From contig CP065008.1 of NCBI GenBank assembly GCA_016699735.1, forward strand, positions 2,046,001-2,110,000: a stretch of DNA of 64,000 nucleotides, given 5' to 3'. Below, piece after piece: positions 16,790-26,157 of this stretch. This DNA is from Alphaproteobacteria bacterium (GTDB lineage: Bacteria; Pseudomonadota; Alphaproteobacteria; Micavibrionales; Micavibrionaceae). Positions within the stretch are counted from its first letter, which is position 1. Each line of letters opens with the position of its first letter. Below the pieces are notes generated by a model. It made no database searches, was not told where the DNA came from, and saw only the letters and a list, made by a program, of their open reading frames with translations. A program made the translations under genes and the position numbers.

Positions 16790-17701
16790 ATGAGACATAT
16801 ATTAAACAGATTTTACATTCTGGCTATTTTTTTGTTGATAGCTCTAAGCCTTTCAACAGTAACAAATGCCAAAGCCAGTCTTCCTGCCGCAGATTTTTTG
16901 GATTTAAAAAAGACAGGCACAGGTAAGGTCATAGAAGTTATAGACCCGCTAACAGTAAAACTTGATCAAGACAGGACTATTCATCTGACGGGACTGAACT
17001 ACCCGGATTTAGACCCCTACTCACCTGGATCGATGTCTGTCACGGCACTGGATATTTTGAAGGATTTTCTTATCGGTAAACATGTAGAAATATTTCAGAC
17101 ACGAAATGACAAAGCTGGAAGATTGAACCGCATGGGCCATATTATCGCACACCTGCAAAGATCAGATGACAAAGCTTGGGTTCAGGGAACAATTTTACGC
17201 TTGGGGCTGGCAAGAGTAAAAACGGAAAAAACCAACCCGGAATTGGCAGATCAAATGTATAAACTGGAAGACCAGGCCATAAACGAATCCATAGGCTTAT
17301 GGTCAAAAAAAGACTATAAAATTCAATCTGCAGAAAACTTGGAATGGGCAATAGGAACCTTTCAGGTTGTTCAAGGAAGAGTTCACAGTGTATCCATGAA
17401 TCAGAACAGAACATTCGTTAATTTCGGCTCGGACTGGCGAACGGATTTTACGATTACAATCCCGCCGTCGCAAATGCGGATATTCTATTCAAACGAAACC
17501 ACACCACAGGGCTGGAATGGAAAAATGATCAGGGCCAGAGGCTGGATATCTGCGCTCAATGGCCCGTCAATGGAAATAAACCACCCGCAAGCGGTACAAC
17601 TCATAGACAAATCATTTTATAAAGAAAAATACGCTGAAGATCGGCCCGTAAAGAAAGAAAAAAAACTCCGAAAAGGAAGCGGTTTGCCAAGCCTGAATTA
17701 A
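16790..17701 (+). CDS. Secreted thermonuclease-like (SNase-fold) protein, probably divergent
   Basis: 303 residues with a signal peptide (hydrophobic run at about 9-26, ending VTNAKA). An SNase-like OB domain follows: VIEVIDPLTVKLDQDRTIHLTGLNYPDLDP, then a NDKAGRLNRMGHI segment equivalent to the KYGR motif, and ILRLGLARV. Relative to staphylococcal nuclease the first arginine (before LxGL) is histidine and the PE glutamate is replaced, so nuclease activity is doubtful. A second beta domain contains FVNFGSDWRTDFTITI, a feature common in alphaproteobacterial members. It ends with a lysine-rich tail. Base composition is more AT-rich than most neighbours. Confidence 0.72.
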   Translation: MRHILNRFYILAIFLLIALSLSTVTNAKASLPAADFLDLKKTGTGKVIEVIDPLTVKLDQDRTIHLTGLNYPDLDPYSPGSMSVTALDILKDFLIGKHVEIFQTRNDKAGRLNRMGHIIAHLQRSDDKAWVQGTILRLGLARVKTEKTNPELADQMYKLEDQAINESIGLWSKKDYKIQSAENLEWAIGTFQVVQGRVHSVSMNQNRTFVNFGSDWRTDFTITIPPSQMRIFYSNETTPQGWNGKMIRARGWISALNGPSMEINHPQAVQLIDKSFYKEKYAEDRPVKKEKKLRKGSGLPSLN

Positions 17702-17738
17702 AATTACCCACGAAATTGATACATAAATAGATTTTGAA

Positions 17739-18785
17739 ATGCCCAAACGCAGAGCACAAACAAAAAACTCAGATCAAGAATCACCTCAGCAAACAAGGCA
17801 AGAGGAACACGGCTTTTCCTATATCTCCCGACGCCCGCTTTTGGACCTCTTCCCCCCCATCTCACCCTACTCCACGGGCTTTCTCGCCGTGGACGATCTT
17901 CACAATCTCTATTGGGAGCAAAGCGGCAACCCCGAGGGCGTTCCGATCCTTCTGATTCACGGTGGCCCCGGCGCGGGTGCAACGCCGACCCACCGACGTT
18001 TCTTCGATCCCGACTTTTTCCGCATCGTGATCTTCGATCAGCGCGGCGCCGGACGCTCACATCCGCTGGGCTGCCTGCAGAACAACACCGCGCAGCATTT
18101 GGTCGAGGACATTGAGCGCCTTCGCAAACACCTGAGCATAGAAAAATGGCACCTCTTCGGTGGTTCCTGGGGCAGCACCCTGGCCATCGACTACGCCAGT
18201 CAGTTCCGGGACAGATGCCTCAGCCTGATTCTCCGCGGCATATTCATGTGTGAGCAGGAGGAGATCGACTGGTTCCTCTACGGCATGAGGAATATTTTCC
18301 CAGAAGCATGGGAGCAATTCGCAGGACTGCTCCCGGAAAGCGAACAAAATGATCTGCTTGAAGGCTATTACAAACGCCTGACGGATGAGCTTTCGGAAGA
18401 CAGACAGATGGAGGCCGCCATCCGTTGGAGCCTATACGAAGGCGCCTGCTCCTCTCTCCTCCCCAACTACGAGACCATCACGACCGAAGAGCAGAAAATG
18501 CACGCCCTCGCCCTTGCCCGGATTGAGGCGCATTACTTCAGGAACGAGGTCCGCTCCCCCGAAAAAAGCCTCCTCAAGACAATTAATTTCTTGCGTTCTA
18601 TTCCCACAACGATTATTCAGGGGCGATATGACATAATATGCCCAATCCAGACGGCCAATAAGGTCCATCAGTTCTGGCCAGAGGCGGATTATGTAGTAGT
18701 GCCGGATGCGGGTCATTCGGCGCTGGACGCCCCCTTAAGATCACGGTTGATCGAAGCGACGGAGGCGATCAAGACATTGAAGTAA
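17739..18785 (+). CDS. pip: Proline iminopeptidase (S33 alpha/beta hydrolase)
   Basis: 348-residue cytosolic exopeptidase that releases N-terminal proline. Family marks: HGGPG oxyanion motif at 74-78, FDQRGAGRSHP, nucleophile S143 in GGSWGS, D298 in GRYDIICP, and H326 in DAGHSALD. A polar N-terminal extension of about 25 residues (rich in Q, R, K) precedes the usual start; no better internal ATG exists before the domain. Length otherwise matches the family (about 315-330). It is followed 30 bases later by pgk on the same strand. Confidence 0.95.
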   Translation: MPKRRAQTKNSDQESPQQTRQEEHGFSYISRRPLLDLFPPISPYSTGFLAVDDLHNLYWEQSGNPEGVPILLIHGGPGAGATPTHRRFFDPDFFRIVIFDQRGAGRSHPLGCLQNNTAQHLVEDIERLRKHLSIEKWHLFGGSWGSTLAIDYASQFRDRCLSLILRGIFMCEQEEIDWFLYGMRNIFPEAWEQFAGLLPESEQNDLLEGYYKRLTDELSEDRQMEAAIRWSLYEGACSSLLPNYETITTEEQKMHALALARIEAHYFRNEVRSPEKSLLKTINFLRSIPTTIIQGRYDIICPIQTANKVHQFWPEADYVVVPDAGHSALDAPLRSRLIEATEAIKTLK

Positions 18786-18815
18786 CTTTAATTTTGAGTA
18801 AAAGAGGGTTAGAAA

Positions 18816-20060
18816 ATGCGCGAAGCGGTACAACGGGCTGAAGCCATGAACAAAAGCGACAATGAAGGTCTGAACTTCCCCACGATACGCGATCTGGACT
18901 TTCAGGGAAAAACCGTCCTCCTCCGTGCCGATCTCAACGTCCCCCGGCACAACAGCCAGATCACCGACCACACCCGCATCGACCGTCTCAAACCCACGAT
19001 TGACGAACTGCGCCGGAAGAACGCGAAAATTGTCATTATCTCCCACTTTGGCCGCCCGGACGGCGACCGCAACCCGCAAATGTCGCTGGCCTTTCTGGCG
19101 CCGGTTCTTGAAAAGCGCTGGAGCTGCTCCGTTAGCTTTTCCCCTGATTGTCTGGGCGAACAGACCCAACAGAGCATCGCAAAACTTGCCCCCGGAGACG
19201 TTCTCCTGCTGGAGAACGTCCGCTACTATAAGGAAGAAGAGGAAAACGACCGTGACTTCGCAAAAAAACTGGCGGCACTGGGTGATATCTTTGTGAATGA
19301 CGCCTTTTCGGCCGCGCACCGCGCCCACGCCTCCACGTCAGGTCTCGCCGAATTCCTTCCGGCAGTGGCAGGACTGCTGATGGAAGAAGAATTAAAGGCG
19401 CTCTCCTCTGCACTCATCGCGCCCCAAAGACCCGTCATGGCTTTTACGGGAGGCTCTAAAATCTCCACGAAATTGAAAATTCTGAATAATCTGATCCCGA
19501 AAGTGGACTACCTCGTTCTCGGCGGCGCGATGGCCAACACCTTCCTGTTCGCGCAGGGCAAGGATGTCGGTAAATCCATGTGCGAGAAAAACATGGAGGC
19601 CGAAGCCAAATCGGTTCTTGCGAAGGCAGCAAAATCCGGTTGCGAAATCATTCTCCCCTTTGACGTCGCCGTTACACAGGAGTTGAAGGAAAACGCAGCC
19701 TACCAAGTTGTGGATTCTCAAACCATCCCCGCCACCCACAGCGCCATTGACATCGGCCCAAAATCCATCGCCTATATCGGCGAAAAGCTGAAACTCTGCC
19801 GCACCGTCATCTGGAACGGCCCGCTCGGGGTCTTTGAAATCAAGCCCTTCGACAACGGCACGAACGCCGTCGCCCGCATGGTCGCCGAACGCACGAAATC
19901 CGGTGAATGTATCAGCATCGCCGGCGGTGGCGACACGGTGGCCGCGCTGGAAAACGCCGGAGCGGCGGACAGCTTTACCTATATCTCGACGGCAGGAGGT
20001 GCCTTTCTCGAATGGCTCGAAGGCCACGAGCTTCCAGGTGTAAAAGCCCTGCTGAAATAA
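18816..20060 (+). CDS. pgk: Phosphoglycerate kinase
   Basis: 414-residue glycolytic/gluconeogenic kinase that transfers phosphate between 1,3-bisphosphoglycerate and ADP. It shows VLLRADLNVP, ISHFGRPDGDRNP, LLENVRYYKEEEEND, FVNDAFSAAHRAHAS, TGGSKISTKL and the C-terminal nucleotide loop IAGGGDTVAAL with STAGGAFLEWLEG. ATG 18816 is preceded by GAGGG with eight-base spacing; ATG 18846 would be closer to the usual family start. It stands apart from gap and fba, which often flank it in this class, and ends at its own terminator. Confidence 0.98.
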   Translation: MREAVQRAEAMNKSDNEGLNFPTIRDLDFQGKTVLLRADLNVPRHNSQITDHTRIDRLKPTIDELRRKNAKIVIISHFGRPDGDRNPQMSLAFLAPVLEKRWSCSVSFSPDCLGEQTQQSIAKLAPGDVLLLENVRYYKEEEENDRDFAKKLAALGDIFVNDAFSAAHRAHASTSGLAEFLPAVAGLLMEEELKALSSALIAPQRPVMAFTGGSKISTKLKILNNLIPKVDYLVLGGAMANTFLFAQGKDVGKSMCEKNMEAEAKSVLAKAAKSGCEIILPFDVAVTQELKENAAYQVVDSQTIPATHSAIDIGPKSIAYIGEKLKLCRTVIWNGPLGVFEIKPFDNGTNAVARMVAERTKSGECISIAGGGDTVAALENAGAADSFTYISTAGGAFLEWLEGHELPGVKALLK

Positions 20061-20085
20061 GCATGACAGGCACTCTGTGCCCAAT

Positions 20086-20111
20086 AAAAACCGGCTGTTA
20101 AGCCGGTTTTT
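20086..20111 (+). terminator. Terminator after pgk
   Basis: AAAACCGGCT and AGCCGGTTTT form a ten-base-pair stem around a short GTTA loop, followed by TTTT. It separates pgk from the convergent DUF2336 gene and, being nearly symmetrical with A's on the other side, may serve both. Confidence 0.9.
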
Positions 20112-20131
20112 GAGTCGGGAGGAGTGAAAAA

Positions 20132-21250
20132 TCAGTGCTTGACAGAATTACGGATGATCTGCTGCGCGACGGAGACCTCGATCCGGTTGTAATACGTAAC
20201 CGCCTTCGCCATCTCCTGCGTATTCACCATCCGTCCATGATTGCGGAACTGGTTGGTCAGAAGGAACATGGACACGAAATCTTCCTTTGAAATCTCATAG
20301 GCCTTGCAGGCAATCGCCAATCCCTGCCCGTGACTTTGCATCAATATCTGCGCCGTTGTTTTCAGATCGAGGTCAGTGAACACTGAAAACTGCGCGACGA
20401 ACGACCGGAACTGCCCCCGGCGCAAGGTGGCGATCATCAGCTTGGTATCCAGTTTGCCCTTCTGCTTGAACGCCCGCGCCGCGCCAAGCATATGTTCCTC
20501 GGGCCTGAATTCGGACGCATCGTTTCCGTCACGGAACTCCAGCACCATATGATCGACGGTCTGGAGAATCTGCTGGGCATCGATCTCGTAATTCTTGACG
20601 ATATACTGCTTGATCTCTTCGCCGACAAATTCATAAAGACGGGAGGCGACCTCCCGGCTGATATCCTCACGCCTTAAGAGGGGCAAGGCCAGCTCTTCAT
20701 GGTTCTGGGCCAGATCGGAAATCTGAAGAGAAGCATGTTCCGTCAGGCGCACATCGATATTCTCGACAAGATTCAGCGCCGTCTCGTAATCCCCGGTATC
20801 GGCCAACATATCGACCACCCGGTCACCCATCTGCTTGCGCGTGGCAATCACCCGCCAGTATTCCGGGCTTTTCGCCTTGATGATGTAAATCAGGTCCATA
20901 TCGCCCAGAACCTTGCTCTCTTTGAGCACAGGCTTGGCAATGTCAATCTCGTCATTGGCCAGTTGCAGGACAAGCCTCAGGGGAATATGGTCCATCACCG
21001 CCAGATGCTCGGACAGCGCCTGACGGATATCCCGCTCCGCCTGCCGGAGAAGCTCAACAAGCACATCGGCGACCATTTCGCTTTCGCGGGGGGAAACTTC
21101 CATTTCAAGAAGACTGCCGATCGAACTGGCAAGTTTGGCCCGCGACGCCGGGGTCTTATCCCGGGCGAGCCCATATAATTGCTTGGCTTCTCTCAACTGC
21201 ATCAACACGTGGGATCCTCCCGTGTGACCAGCGAGTCTGTCCATATCCAT
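20132..21250 (-). CDS. DUF2336 family protein
   Basis: 372 residues from the chosen ATG (GTG 21265 would add five). All-helical protein matching the alphaproteobacterial DUF2336 family: a LYGLARDKTPASRAKLA opening, EVSPRESEMVADVLVELLRQAERDIRQALSE, then repeated pairs of helices with LANDEIDIAKPVLKES, a hallmark of HEAT-like repeats. Some DUF2336 proteins act in two-component or motility-related control in alphaproteobacteria, but the exact role here is unknown. No signal peptide or membrane segment. The 288 bases upstream are AT-rich and hold no further gene. Confidence 0.85.
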   Translation of the reverse strand: MDMDRLAGHTGGSHVLMQLREAKQLYGLARDKTPASRAKLASSIGSLLEMEVSPRESEMVADVLVELLRQAERDIRQALSEHLAVMDHIPLRLVLQLANDEIDIAKPVLKESKVLGDMDLIYIIKAKSPEYWRVIATRKQMGDRVVDMLADTGDYETALNLVENIDVRLTEHASLQISDLAQNHEELALPLLRREDISREVASRLYEFVGEEIKQYIVKNYEIDAQQILQTVDHMVLEFRDGNDASEFRPEEHMLGAARAFKQKGKLDTKLMIATLRRGQFRSFVAQFSVFTDLDLKTTAQILMQSHGQGLAIACKAYEISKEDFVSMFLLTNQFRNHGRMVNTQEMAKAVTYYNRIEVSVAQQIIRNSVKH

Positions 21251-21553
21251 AGCGCCATGCCCCACACAACTAAACGTTTGTTTGAATCTATCCTTTACTC
21301 AAGCAAATCAACGCATTAGCGACTAAAAGAGAAAAAAAGTATATAAAGTCTTAATAAAATTTTTCTTTTCCGTCATCTTCCCTTATACGTGAAAATCCTT
21401 ACCAACCCGTTAATTTCCGCCGTTTTCCGGGCAATATTTTTGCTCTTTTCATGAACCGCCATTCATGGCATGGTCATCTCACCCCTGCGTAATCTTTTGT
21501 TAAGAGTAAGCTGCTACACTTTTCAGAGTTTCTTCTACATAAAGGGTTCAGGT

Positions 21554-21865
21554 ATGGCTGGTTCAATTTCAGGAGTAGGCGCCCAGCAGGCGTCCCTCGC
21601 GCAAAGCCTTCAATCAAATAACGTCGATCAACAGGACCGCGCCGCCCGCAACGGCGAGGAACAGCAAAAAGCCGCCGAACAGGGCAGCAAGGTGCAGACC
21701 CGTGGCGCCGCCGCCTCTCAGGCCGACGAAATCGAAGCCGCCCGCAACAAGCGCAAGGACGAGGACGACAAGGCCCAGAACCGCGCCCAGCAGACCGCCT
21801 CCAACAGCAACCAGAATCAGAACACGACTCAAAGACGCGGTTCTCTGGTGGATGTCGTGGTCTAG
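21554..21865 (+). CDS. Small low-complexity protein, unknown
   Basis: 103 residues, almost entirely polar: Q, N, A, E, D, K and R make up most of it (QQKAAEQGSK, NSNQNQNTTQ), framed by a glycine/serine N-terminus (MAGSISGVGAQQ) and a short hydrophobic end (GSLVDVVV). It is predicted disordered with some coiled-coil character in the middle. ATG 21554 has AAAGGG about eight bases upstream; an in-frame GTG at 21470 is unlikely. Its good ribosome-binding site and following terminator support a real gene. The defined hydrophobic C-terminus could be a recognition tail (inference). Function unknown. Confidence 0.6.
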   Translation: MAGSISGVGAQQASLAQSLQSNNVDQQDRAARNGEEQQKAAEQGSKVQTRGAAASQADEIEAARNKRKDEDDKAQNRAQQTASNSNQNQNTTQRRGSLVDVVV

Positions 21866-21890
21866 GCAACCTCCCGATCCAAAAAACATC

Positions 21891-21917
21891 AAACGCGCCC
21901 CCCGGCGCGTTTTTTTA
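21891..21917 (+). terminator. Terminator after the small low-complexity gene
   Basis: AAACGCGCC and GGCGCG(TTT) form a GC-rich stem around a CCCC-type loop, followed by a run of seven T's. It lies 26 bases past the stop at 21865. Confidence 0.9.
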
Positions 21918-21936
21918 TGTCTGAATGACAAAAAGA

Positions 21937-23448
21937 TTACCGGAACGCCGGCTCATCGAAGCTCCGCAGCTTGCGGCTGTGAAGCTTCTCGGCGGAATAT
22001 TCGCGCAGCAGGGTCATGGTCAAAAGCCCGATCTTGAGGTGCTGCTCCACGCGCTCCCGGTAAAACGAGTCCGCCATCCCCGGCAGCTTGAGCTGCCCGT
22101 GCAGAGGCTTGTCGGAGACGCACAGCAGAGTTCCATAGGGTACACGGAACCGGAACCCGTTGGCCGCAATCGTCCCGGATTCCATATCCAGCGCAATCGC
22201 CCGGCTCTGGCTCAAACGCCGGTTCTGCGTCAGGTAGGAATGAAGCTCCCAGTTCCGGTCATCCGTCGTCGCCACCGTCCCGGTCCGCATGATTTTCTTA
22301 AGGTCGAACCCTTCGTTGCCCGTCACTTCGGCCACCGCCTTTTCAAGCGTGAGTTGGATTTCCGCCAGCGCCGGAACAGGAATATAGGGCGGCAGGAACT
22401 CATCGAGAATCTTGTCCTCCCGCAGATAGGCATGGGCGAGAACGTAGTCCCCCAGCCGCTGCGAATTCCGTAGCCCCGCGCAATGCCCCAGCATGATCCA
22501 TGCATGGGGGCGCAGCACGGCGATATGATCGGTAATGGTCTTGGCGTTCGACGGCCCGACCCCGATATTGACCATCGTGATTCCCGTCCCGTCGGCGCGT
22601 TTCAGGTGATAGGCGGGCATCTGCGGCATCCGCGAGAGAACCGCACCGGCGCTCTCGCGTTCCCCGGTTTTTTCAAGGTTTTTATTGACCGTGATCTTGT
22701 CCCCCGGCTCAACGAACGCGACATAATCGGCGCGGTGCTTGCGGACCTGCGGATCGTCCGTGCTCCGCATCATCTGGTGGGAAATCTGGATAAACTCGTC
22801 GATATAGAACTGGTAGTTCGTGAACAGGATGAATCCCTGGAAGTGCTTGGCCGACGTGCCGCAATAATGCTTGAGGCGCTGCAGGCTGAGATCGACCCGC
22901 GGCGCGGTGAACAAAGACAATGGCCGCGGCTCGTCCGGCGTCTTAGGCACATAAAGCGAATTGGCGACGTCATCGTCGAGGATGCTCAGATCCGGCACAT
23001 CGAAGGAAAGCGGCAGATCCCTGATCTTGTCGGCATCGAGATCGGATTCGAGGTGAAAATCATGCCCCAGCGCGAAATGAACAGGGATCGCCGTATCGCT
23101 GACCCCCACTTCCAGCACGCTGTCGTGGTTCATCAGCAGCAGGGAAAACTGCTCCCGGTAATAGGAAGCGAACAATTCAGGATTCGTAAGGGTCGTGCCG
23201 TAAACCCCCGGCTTCGAAGCATACCCGTAGGCAAAGCGCGTATCCCCGCGCCGTCCGGCCTTGGCAATAATTTTTACATAAGGATAGCAGGCGCTCACAG
23301 CCGCAAATCCGGCGGAACTCCTGGCATATTCGGTAAAAGAATCGCGCAGATAGGCGATATGGGCGCGGTAAATCTCCTGCACGGCCGCGAGGGCTTTATC
23401 GGCGTCTTTAAAACTGCGGGGTTTGAACTTGGGAGGAATCTTGACCAT
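21937..23448 (-). CDS. amn: AMP nucleosidase
   Basis: 503-residue enzyme that hydrolyses AMP to adenine and ribose 5-phosphate in purine salvage. The N-terminal regulatory domain (about 1-190) has RPLSLFTAPRVDLSLQRLKHYCGT at its end; the C-terminal phosphorylase-like domain contains MVNIGVGPSNAKTITDHIAVLRPHAWIMLGHCAGLR split over the phosphate/ribose site, AHAYLREDKIL, and ALDMESGTIAANGFRFRVPYGTLLCVSDKP, where MES binds ribose. Length fits Amn (about 480-500). The start ATG is at 23448. It is followed upstream, on the same strand, by ftsY 62 bases away. Confidence 0.95.
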   Translation of the reverse strand: MVKIPPKFKPRSFKDADKALAAVQEIYRAHIAYLRDSFTEYARSSAGFAAVSACYPYVKIIAKAGRRGDTRFAYGYASKPGVYGTTLTNPELFASYYREQFSLLLMNHDSVLEVGVSDTAIPVHFALGHDFHLESDLDADKIRDLPLSFDVPDLSILDDDVANSLYVPKTPDEPRPLSLFTAPRVDLSLQRLKHYCGTSAKHFQGFILFTNYQFYIDEFIQISHQMMRSTDDPQVRKHRADYVAFVEPGDKITVNKNLEKTGERESAGAVLSRMPQMPAYHLKRADGTGITMVNIGVGPSNAKTITDHIAVLRPHAWIMLGHCAGLRNSQRLGDYVLAHAYLREDKILDEFLPPYIPVPALAEIQLTLEKAVAEVTGNEGFDLKKIMRTGTVATTDDRNWELHSYLTQNRRLSQSRAIALDMESGTIAANGFRFRVPYGTLLCVSDKPLHGQLKLPGMADSFYRERVEQHLKIGLLTMTLLREYSAEKLHSRKLRSFDEPAFR

Positions 23449-23510
23449 GGCTTAATAATGGCGTCTTTTCGTTTAAAATCAATTAATTACTGACGAAAAC
23501 ACAGAAATCA

Positions 23511-24692
23511 TTACGCCTCAAGCCCCATCAGGCTCCGCGCATATTGCCGCGCCTCGAAGGGCCGCAGGTCGCGCACACCCTCACCCACCCCGATGGCATG
23601 GACAGGCAACCCGAACTGATCCGCAAGACCGACAAGAACGCCCCCCTTCGCCGATCCGTCCAGCTTCGTGACGATCAGGCCCGTAACCTGCACCATCTTC
23701 TTGAACGTCTCAACCTGCGAAAAGGCGTTCTGCCCCGTCGTGGCGTCCAGAACCAGCAGCACGGCATGAGGAACAGCCTCATTGCGCTTCTTGAGGACAC
23801 GGATAATCTTCTCCAGCTCGGCCATCAGGTTGGATTTATTCTGCAACCGCCCCGCCGTATCGATCATCAGAATATCGGTTTTCTGGCTGATAGCCATGTC
23901 ATAAGCCTCAAACGCCACCGCCGCCGCGTCCGCGCCGACGTCTTTGGCAAACAGGGTAGCGCCTCCGCGCTTCGCCCAGGCCGCAAGCTGCTCGATCGCC
24001 GCCGCCCGGAACGTATCGCCCGCAGCAATCATCACACTCTTCTTCTGCTCGCGCAGCAAATGACTGGCGTATTTTCCGATGGTCGTGGTCTTCCCCGCCC
24101 CGTTCACCCCGCAAACAAGGATAACGAAAGGCCCGTCATCGGGCTTGGCCGTATTGATCGGCTTGGCGACAGGTTTGAGAATTTTTTCGATGCCGGACGC
24201 CAGCGCCTCGCGCACCTCCTCTTCGGAAATATCCTTCCCGAAACGATCCTTGGAAAAATCGGCGATAATCTTCGCCGCTGTTTTCGGCCCGAGATCGGCT
24301 TCGATCAAAAGCTCCTCAAGCTGGTCGAGCGTCTCCTGATCCAGCTTTTTCTTGGTCAGAAGATCGGAAATCCCGCCGGTCAGCTTGGTGGAAGACTTGC
24401 TTAAGCCCCGCGTCAGTCGCCAGAACCAGCCCCCCTCTTCCGTATGATCGCTCAGATCTTCAGCTTCTTTCCTATCATCGAACAAACGGTGTTCGGGAAC
24501 GGGAACCTCTTCCAGCTCATCAAGGATATCGGCTTCCGTATCGACCAATTCGGCAAGCATATCGGCATCAAGCGCGGCCTCATAATCCGTCGAAGGTTCG
24601 AGCGCAGGCTCCTTGTCGGGGTGCAGAAGCTTGTCGTCCTGCTCCTCTTTTTCCTGATCGGAGATATTGTTCTTCTTACGCCAGAAAATCAT
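23511..24692 (-). CDS. ftsY: Signal recognition particle receptor FtsY
   Basis: 393-residue SRP GTPase receptor at the inner membrane. An acidic A-domain (about 1-85, rich in D and E) is followed by the N domain (LTRGLSKSSTKLTGGISDLL) and the G domain: G1 GVNGAGKTTTIGK, AAGDTFRAAAIEQL, DTAGRLQNKSNLMAEL, TKLDGSAKGG and IGVGEGVRDLRPF. It pairs with Ffh, whose gene lies 3 kb away on the other strand. The order ftsY-mtaB-dapF with divergent ffh is a common alphaproteobacterial arrangement. Confidence 0.98.
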   Translation of the reverse strand: MIFWRKKNNISDQEKEEQDDKLLHPDKEPALEPSTDYEAALDADMLAELVDTEADILDELEEVPVPEHRLFDDRKEAEDLSDHTEEGGWFWRLTRGLSKSSTKLTGGISDLLTKKKLDQETLDQLEELLIEADLGPKTAAKIIADFSKDRFGKDISEEEVREALASGIEKILKPVAKPINTAKPDDGPFVILVCGVNGAGKTTTIGKYASHLLREQKKSVMIAAGDTFRAAAIEQLAAWAKRGGATLFAKDVGADAAAVAFEAYDMAISQKTDILMIDTAGRLQNKSNLMAELEKIIRVLKKRNEAVPHAVLLVLDATTGQNAFSQVETFKKMVQVTGLIVTKLDGSAKGGVLVGLADQFGLPVHAIGVGEGVRDLRPFEARQYARSLMGLEA

Positions 24693-24768
24693 TGGGTCTG
24701 CCTCATCGGTATCTGTCGAAGAGTATAATCCCCGCCGCAGGAAATAAACACAGGAAAACGGAAAAAAA

Positions 24769-26103
24769 TCAGGCGCGGAGGACTTCGCGCTCCGCCACAG
24801 CGCCGGACAAGACTGTCCCGGTCAGAACCTCCCCCGAAACGCCGCCAATCCGCACGAGTGCAAGGGTGCCAACCTCAAGGATTTGGTCAAGCTGAACGGA
24901 CGCAAAATTCTCCGCCCGCCCCAACCCGTCTTTTTCGACCAGAACCTCGACCTCCCGCCCTACATTGGCAGCAAGAAATTTCTCCATCTGCGAAGTACGC
25001 AATGCCCGCAAGTGCGCCGCACGCTTCTTGCGGACCGCCGGATTAACCTGCGGCATTTTGGCCGCGGGCGTGCCCTCTCTCTCGGAATACGGAAATACAT
25101 GGAGGAAAGTCAGATCGCACTCTTCCACGAGCCTCAAAGTATTTTCAAACATCGCATCTGTCTCCGTCGGAAACCCGGCGATAATATCCGCCCCGAAAGC
25201 CATCTCTGGGCGCAAAGCCTTCGCCTTTTTGCAGACATCGATCACGTCCTGCCGCGAATGACGCCGCTTCATGCGTTTCAAAATCATATCGTCTCCCGCC
25301 TGCACCGAGAGATGCAGGTGCGGCATAAAGCGCGGCTCCTCGGCGATCAGACGCCAGAGATCACTGTCAATCTCAACCGGATCCAGAGAGGAAAGCCGAA
25401 CACGAGGCAACGCGGGCACTAGTGCCAGTACCCGCCGGATCATCTGCCCCAGACTCGGCGTCCCCGGCAGATCCTGTCCGTAGGAGGTCACATCAACGCC
25501 CGTAAAAACGATTTCCTTATATCCCCCCTCGACCAGCGCATGAACCTGTCGGGCGATCACCCCGATGGGTACAGACCGCGAATTCCCGCGCCCGAAGGGA
25601 ATGATGCAAAAGGTACAACGATGGTCGCAGCCATTTTGCACCTGCAAAAACGCCCGCGTCCGGTCCTCGTAACCGTCGATCAGATGCCCCGCCGTCTCTT
25701 TCACCGACATGATATCGTTGACGAGAATGCGTTCATGAACCGGAGCGCCCCAGCTTTCCGCCTGAAGCTTGAGATCGTTGCCGATGATCCGGCTGACTTC
25801 CTTCATCTCGGCATATTGTTTCGGATTAACCTGCGCGCTGCACCCGGTCACGATGATCTGCGCCTCGGGATTTTCGCGCTTGGCTCGACGGATCGCCTGC
25901 CGCGCCTGCCGCTCGGCCTCCTTCGTCACCGCGCAGGTATTAAAGATAATCACATCCTGCAATCCGGCGTTCCGGGCATGGTCTCGCATCACCTCGGACT
26001 CATGAACATTCAGGCGACAGCCGAACGTCACCACCTGCGGATCGCTGTTCGCCCCTTTTTCTCTGGGCTTTGGGCTATTCTGAACAATATTATTCTTTGT
26101 CAT
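24769..26103 (-). CDS. mtaB: tRNA t6A37 methylthiotransferase MtaB
   Basis: 444-residue radical-SAM methylthiotransferase that converts t6A37 to ms2t6A in tRNAs reading ANN codons. The N-terminal UPF0004 domain has TFGCRLNVHESE, FNTCAV and VTGCSAQ with three cluster cysteines; the radical-SAM CxxxCxxC motif is CDHRCTFC; later motifs FTGVDVTSYGQD, RLSSLDP, HLHLSVQAGDD and GFPTETDAMFENT are typical. A TRAM-like end binds RNA. It lies between ftsY and the methyltransferase-dapF pair, all on the minus strand. Confidence 0.96.
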   Translation of the reverse strand: MTKNNIVQNSPKPREKGANSDPQVVTFGCRLNVHESEVMRDHARNAGLQDVIIFNTCAVTKEAERQARQAIRRAKRENPEAQIIVTGCSAQVNPKQYAEMKEVSRIIGNDLKLQAESWGAPVHERILVNDIMSVKETAGHLIDGYEDRTRAFLQVQNGCDHRCTFCIIPFGRGNSRSVPIGVIARQVHALVEGGYKEIVFTGVDVTSYGQDLPGTPSLGQMIRRVLALVPALPRVRLSSLDPVEIDSDLWRLIAEEPRFMPHLHLSVQAGDDMILKRMKRRHSRQDVIDVCKKAKALRPEMAFGADIIAGFPTETDAMFENTLRLVEECDLTFLHVFPYSEREGTPAAKMPQVNPAVRKKRAAHLRALRTSQMEKFLAANVGREVEVLVEKDGLGRAENFASVQLDQILEVGTLALVRIGGVSGEVLTGTVLSGAVAEREVLRA

Positions 26104-26157
26104 AGTGTGCCAACTTACAGCAGGAAAAACGCCCGCGTCAATGTTTGCATATTACAA

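Noticed and set aside
22483..23493. Long plus-strand open frame opposite amn (336 codons)
   Set aside because: It is the antisense of a full-length, well-recognised enzyme, has no domain pattern and no ribosome-binding site.
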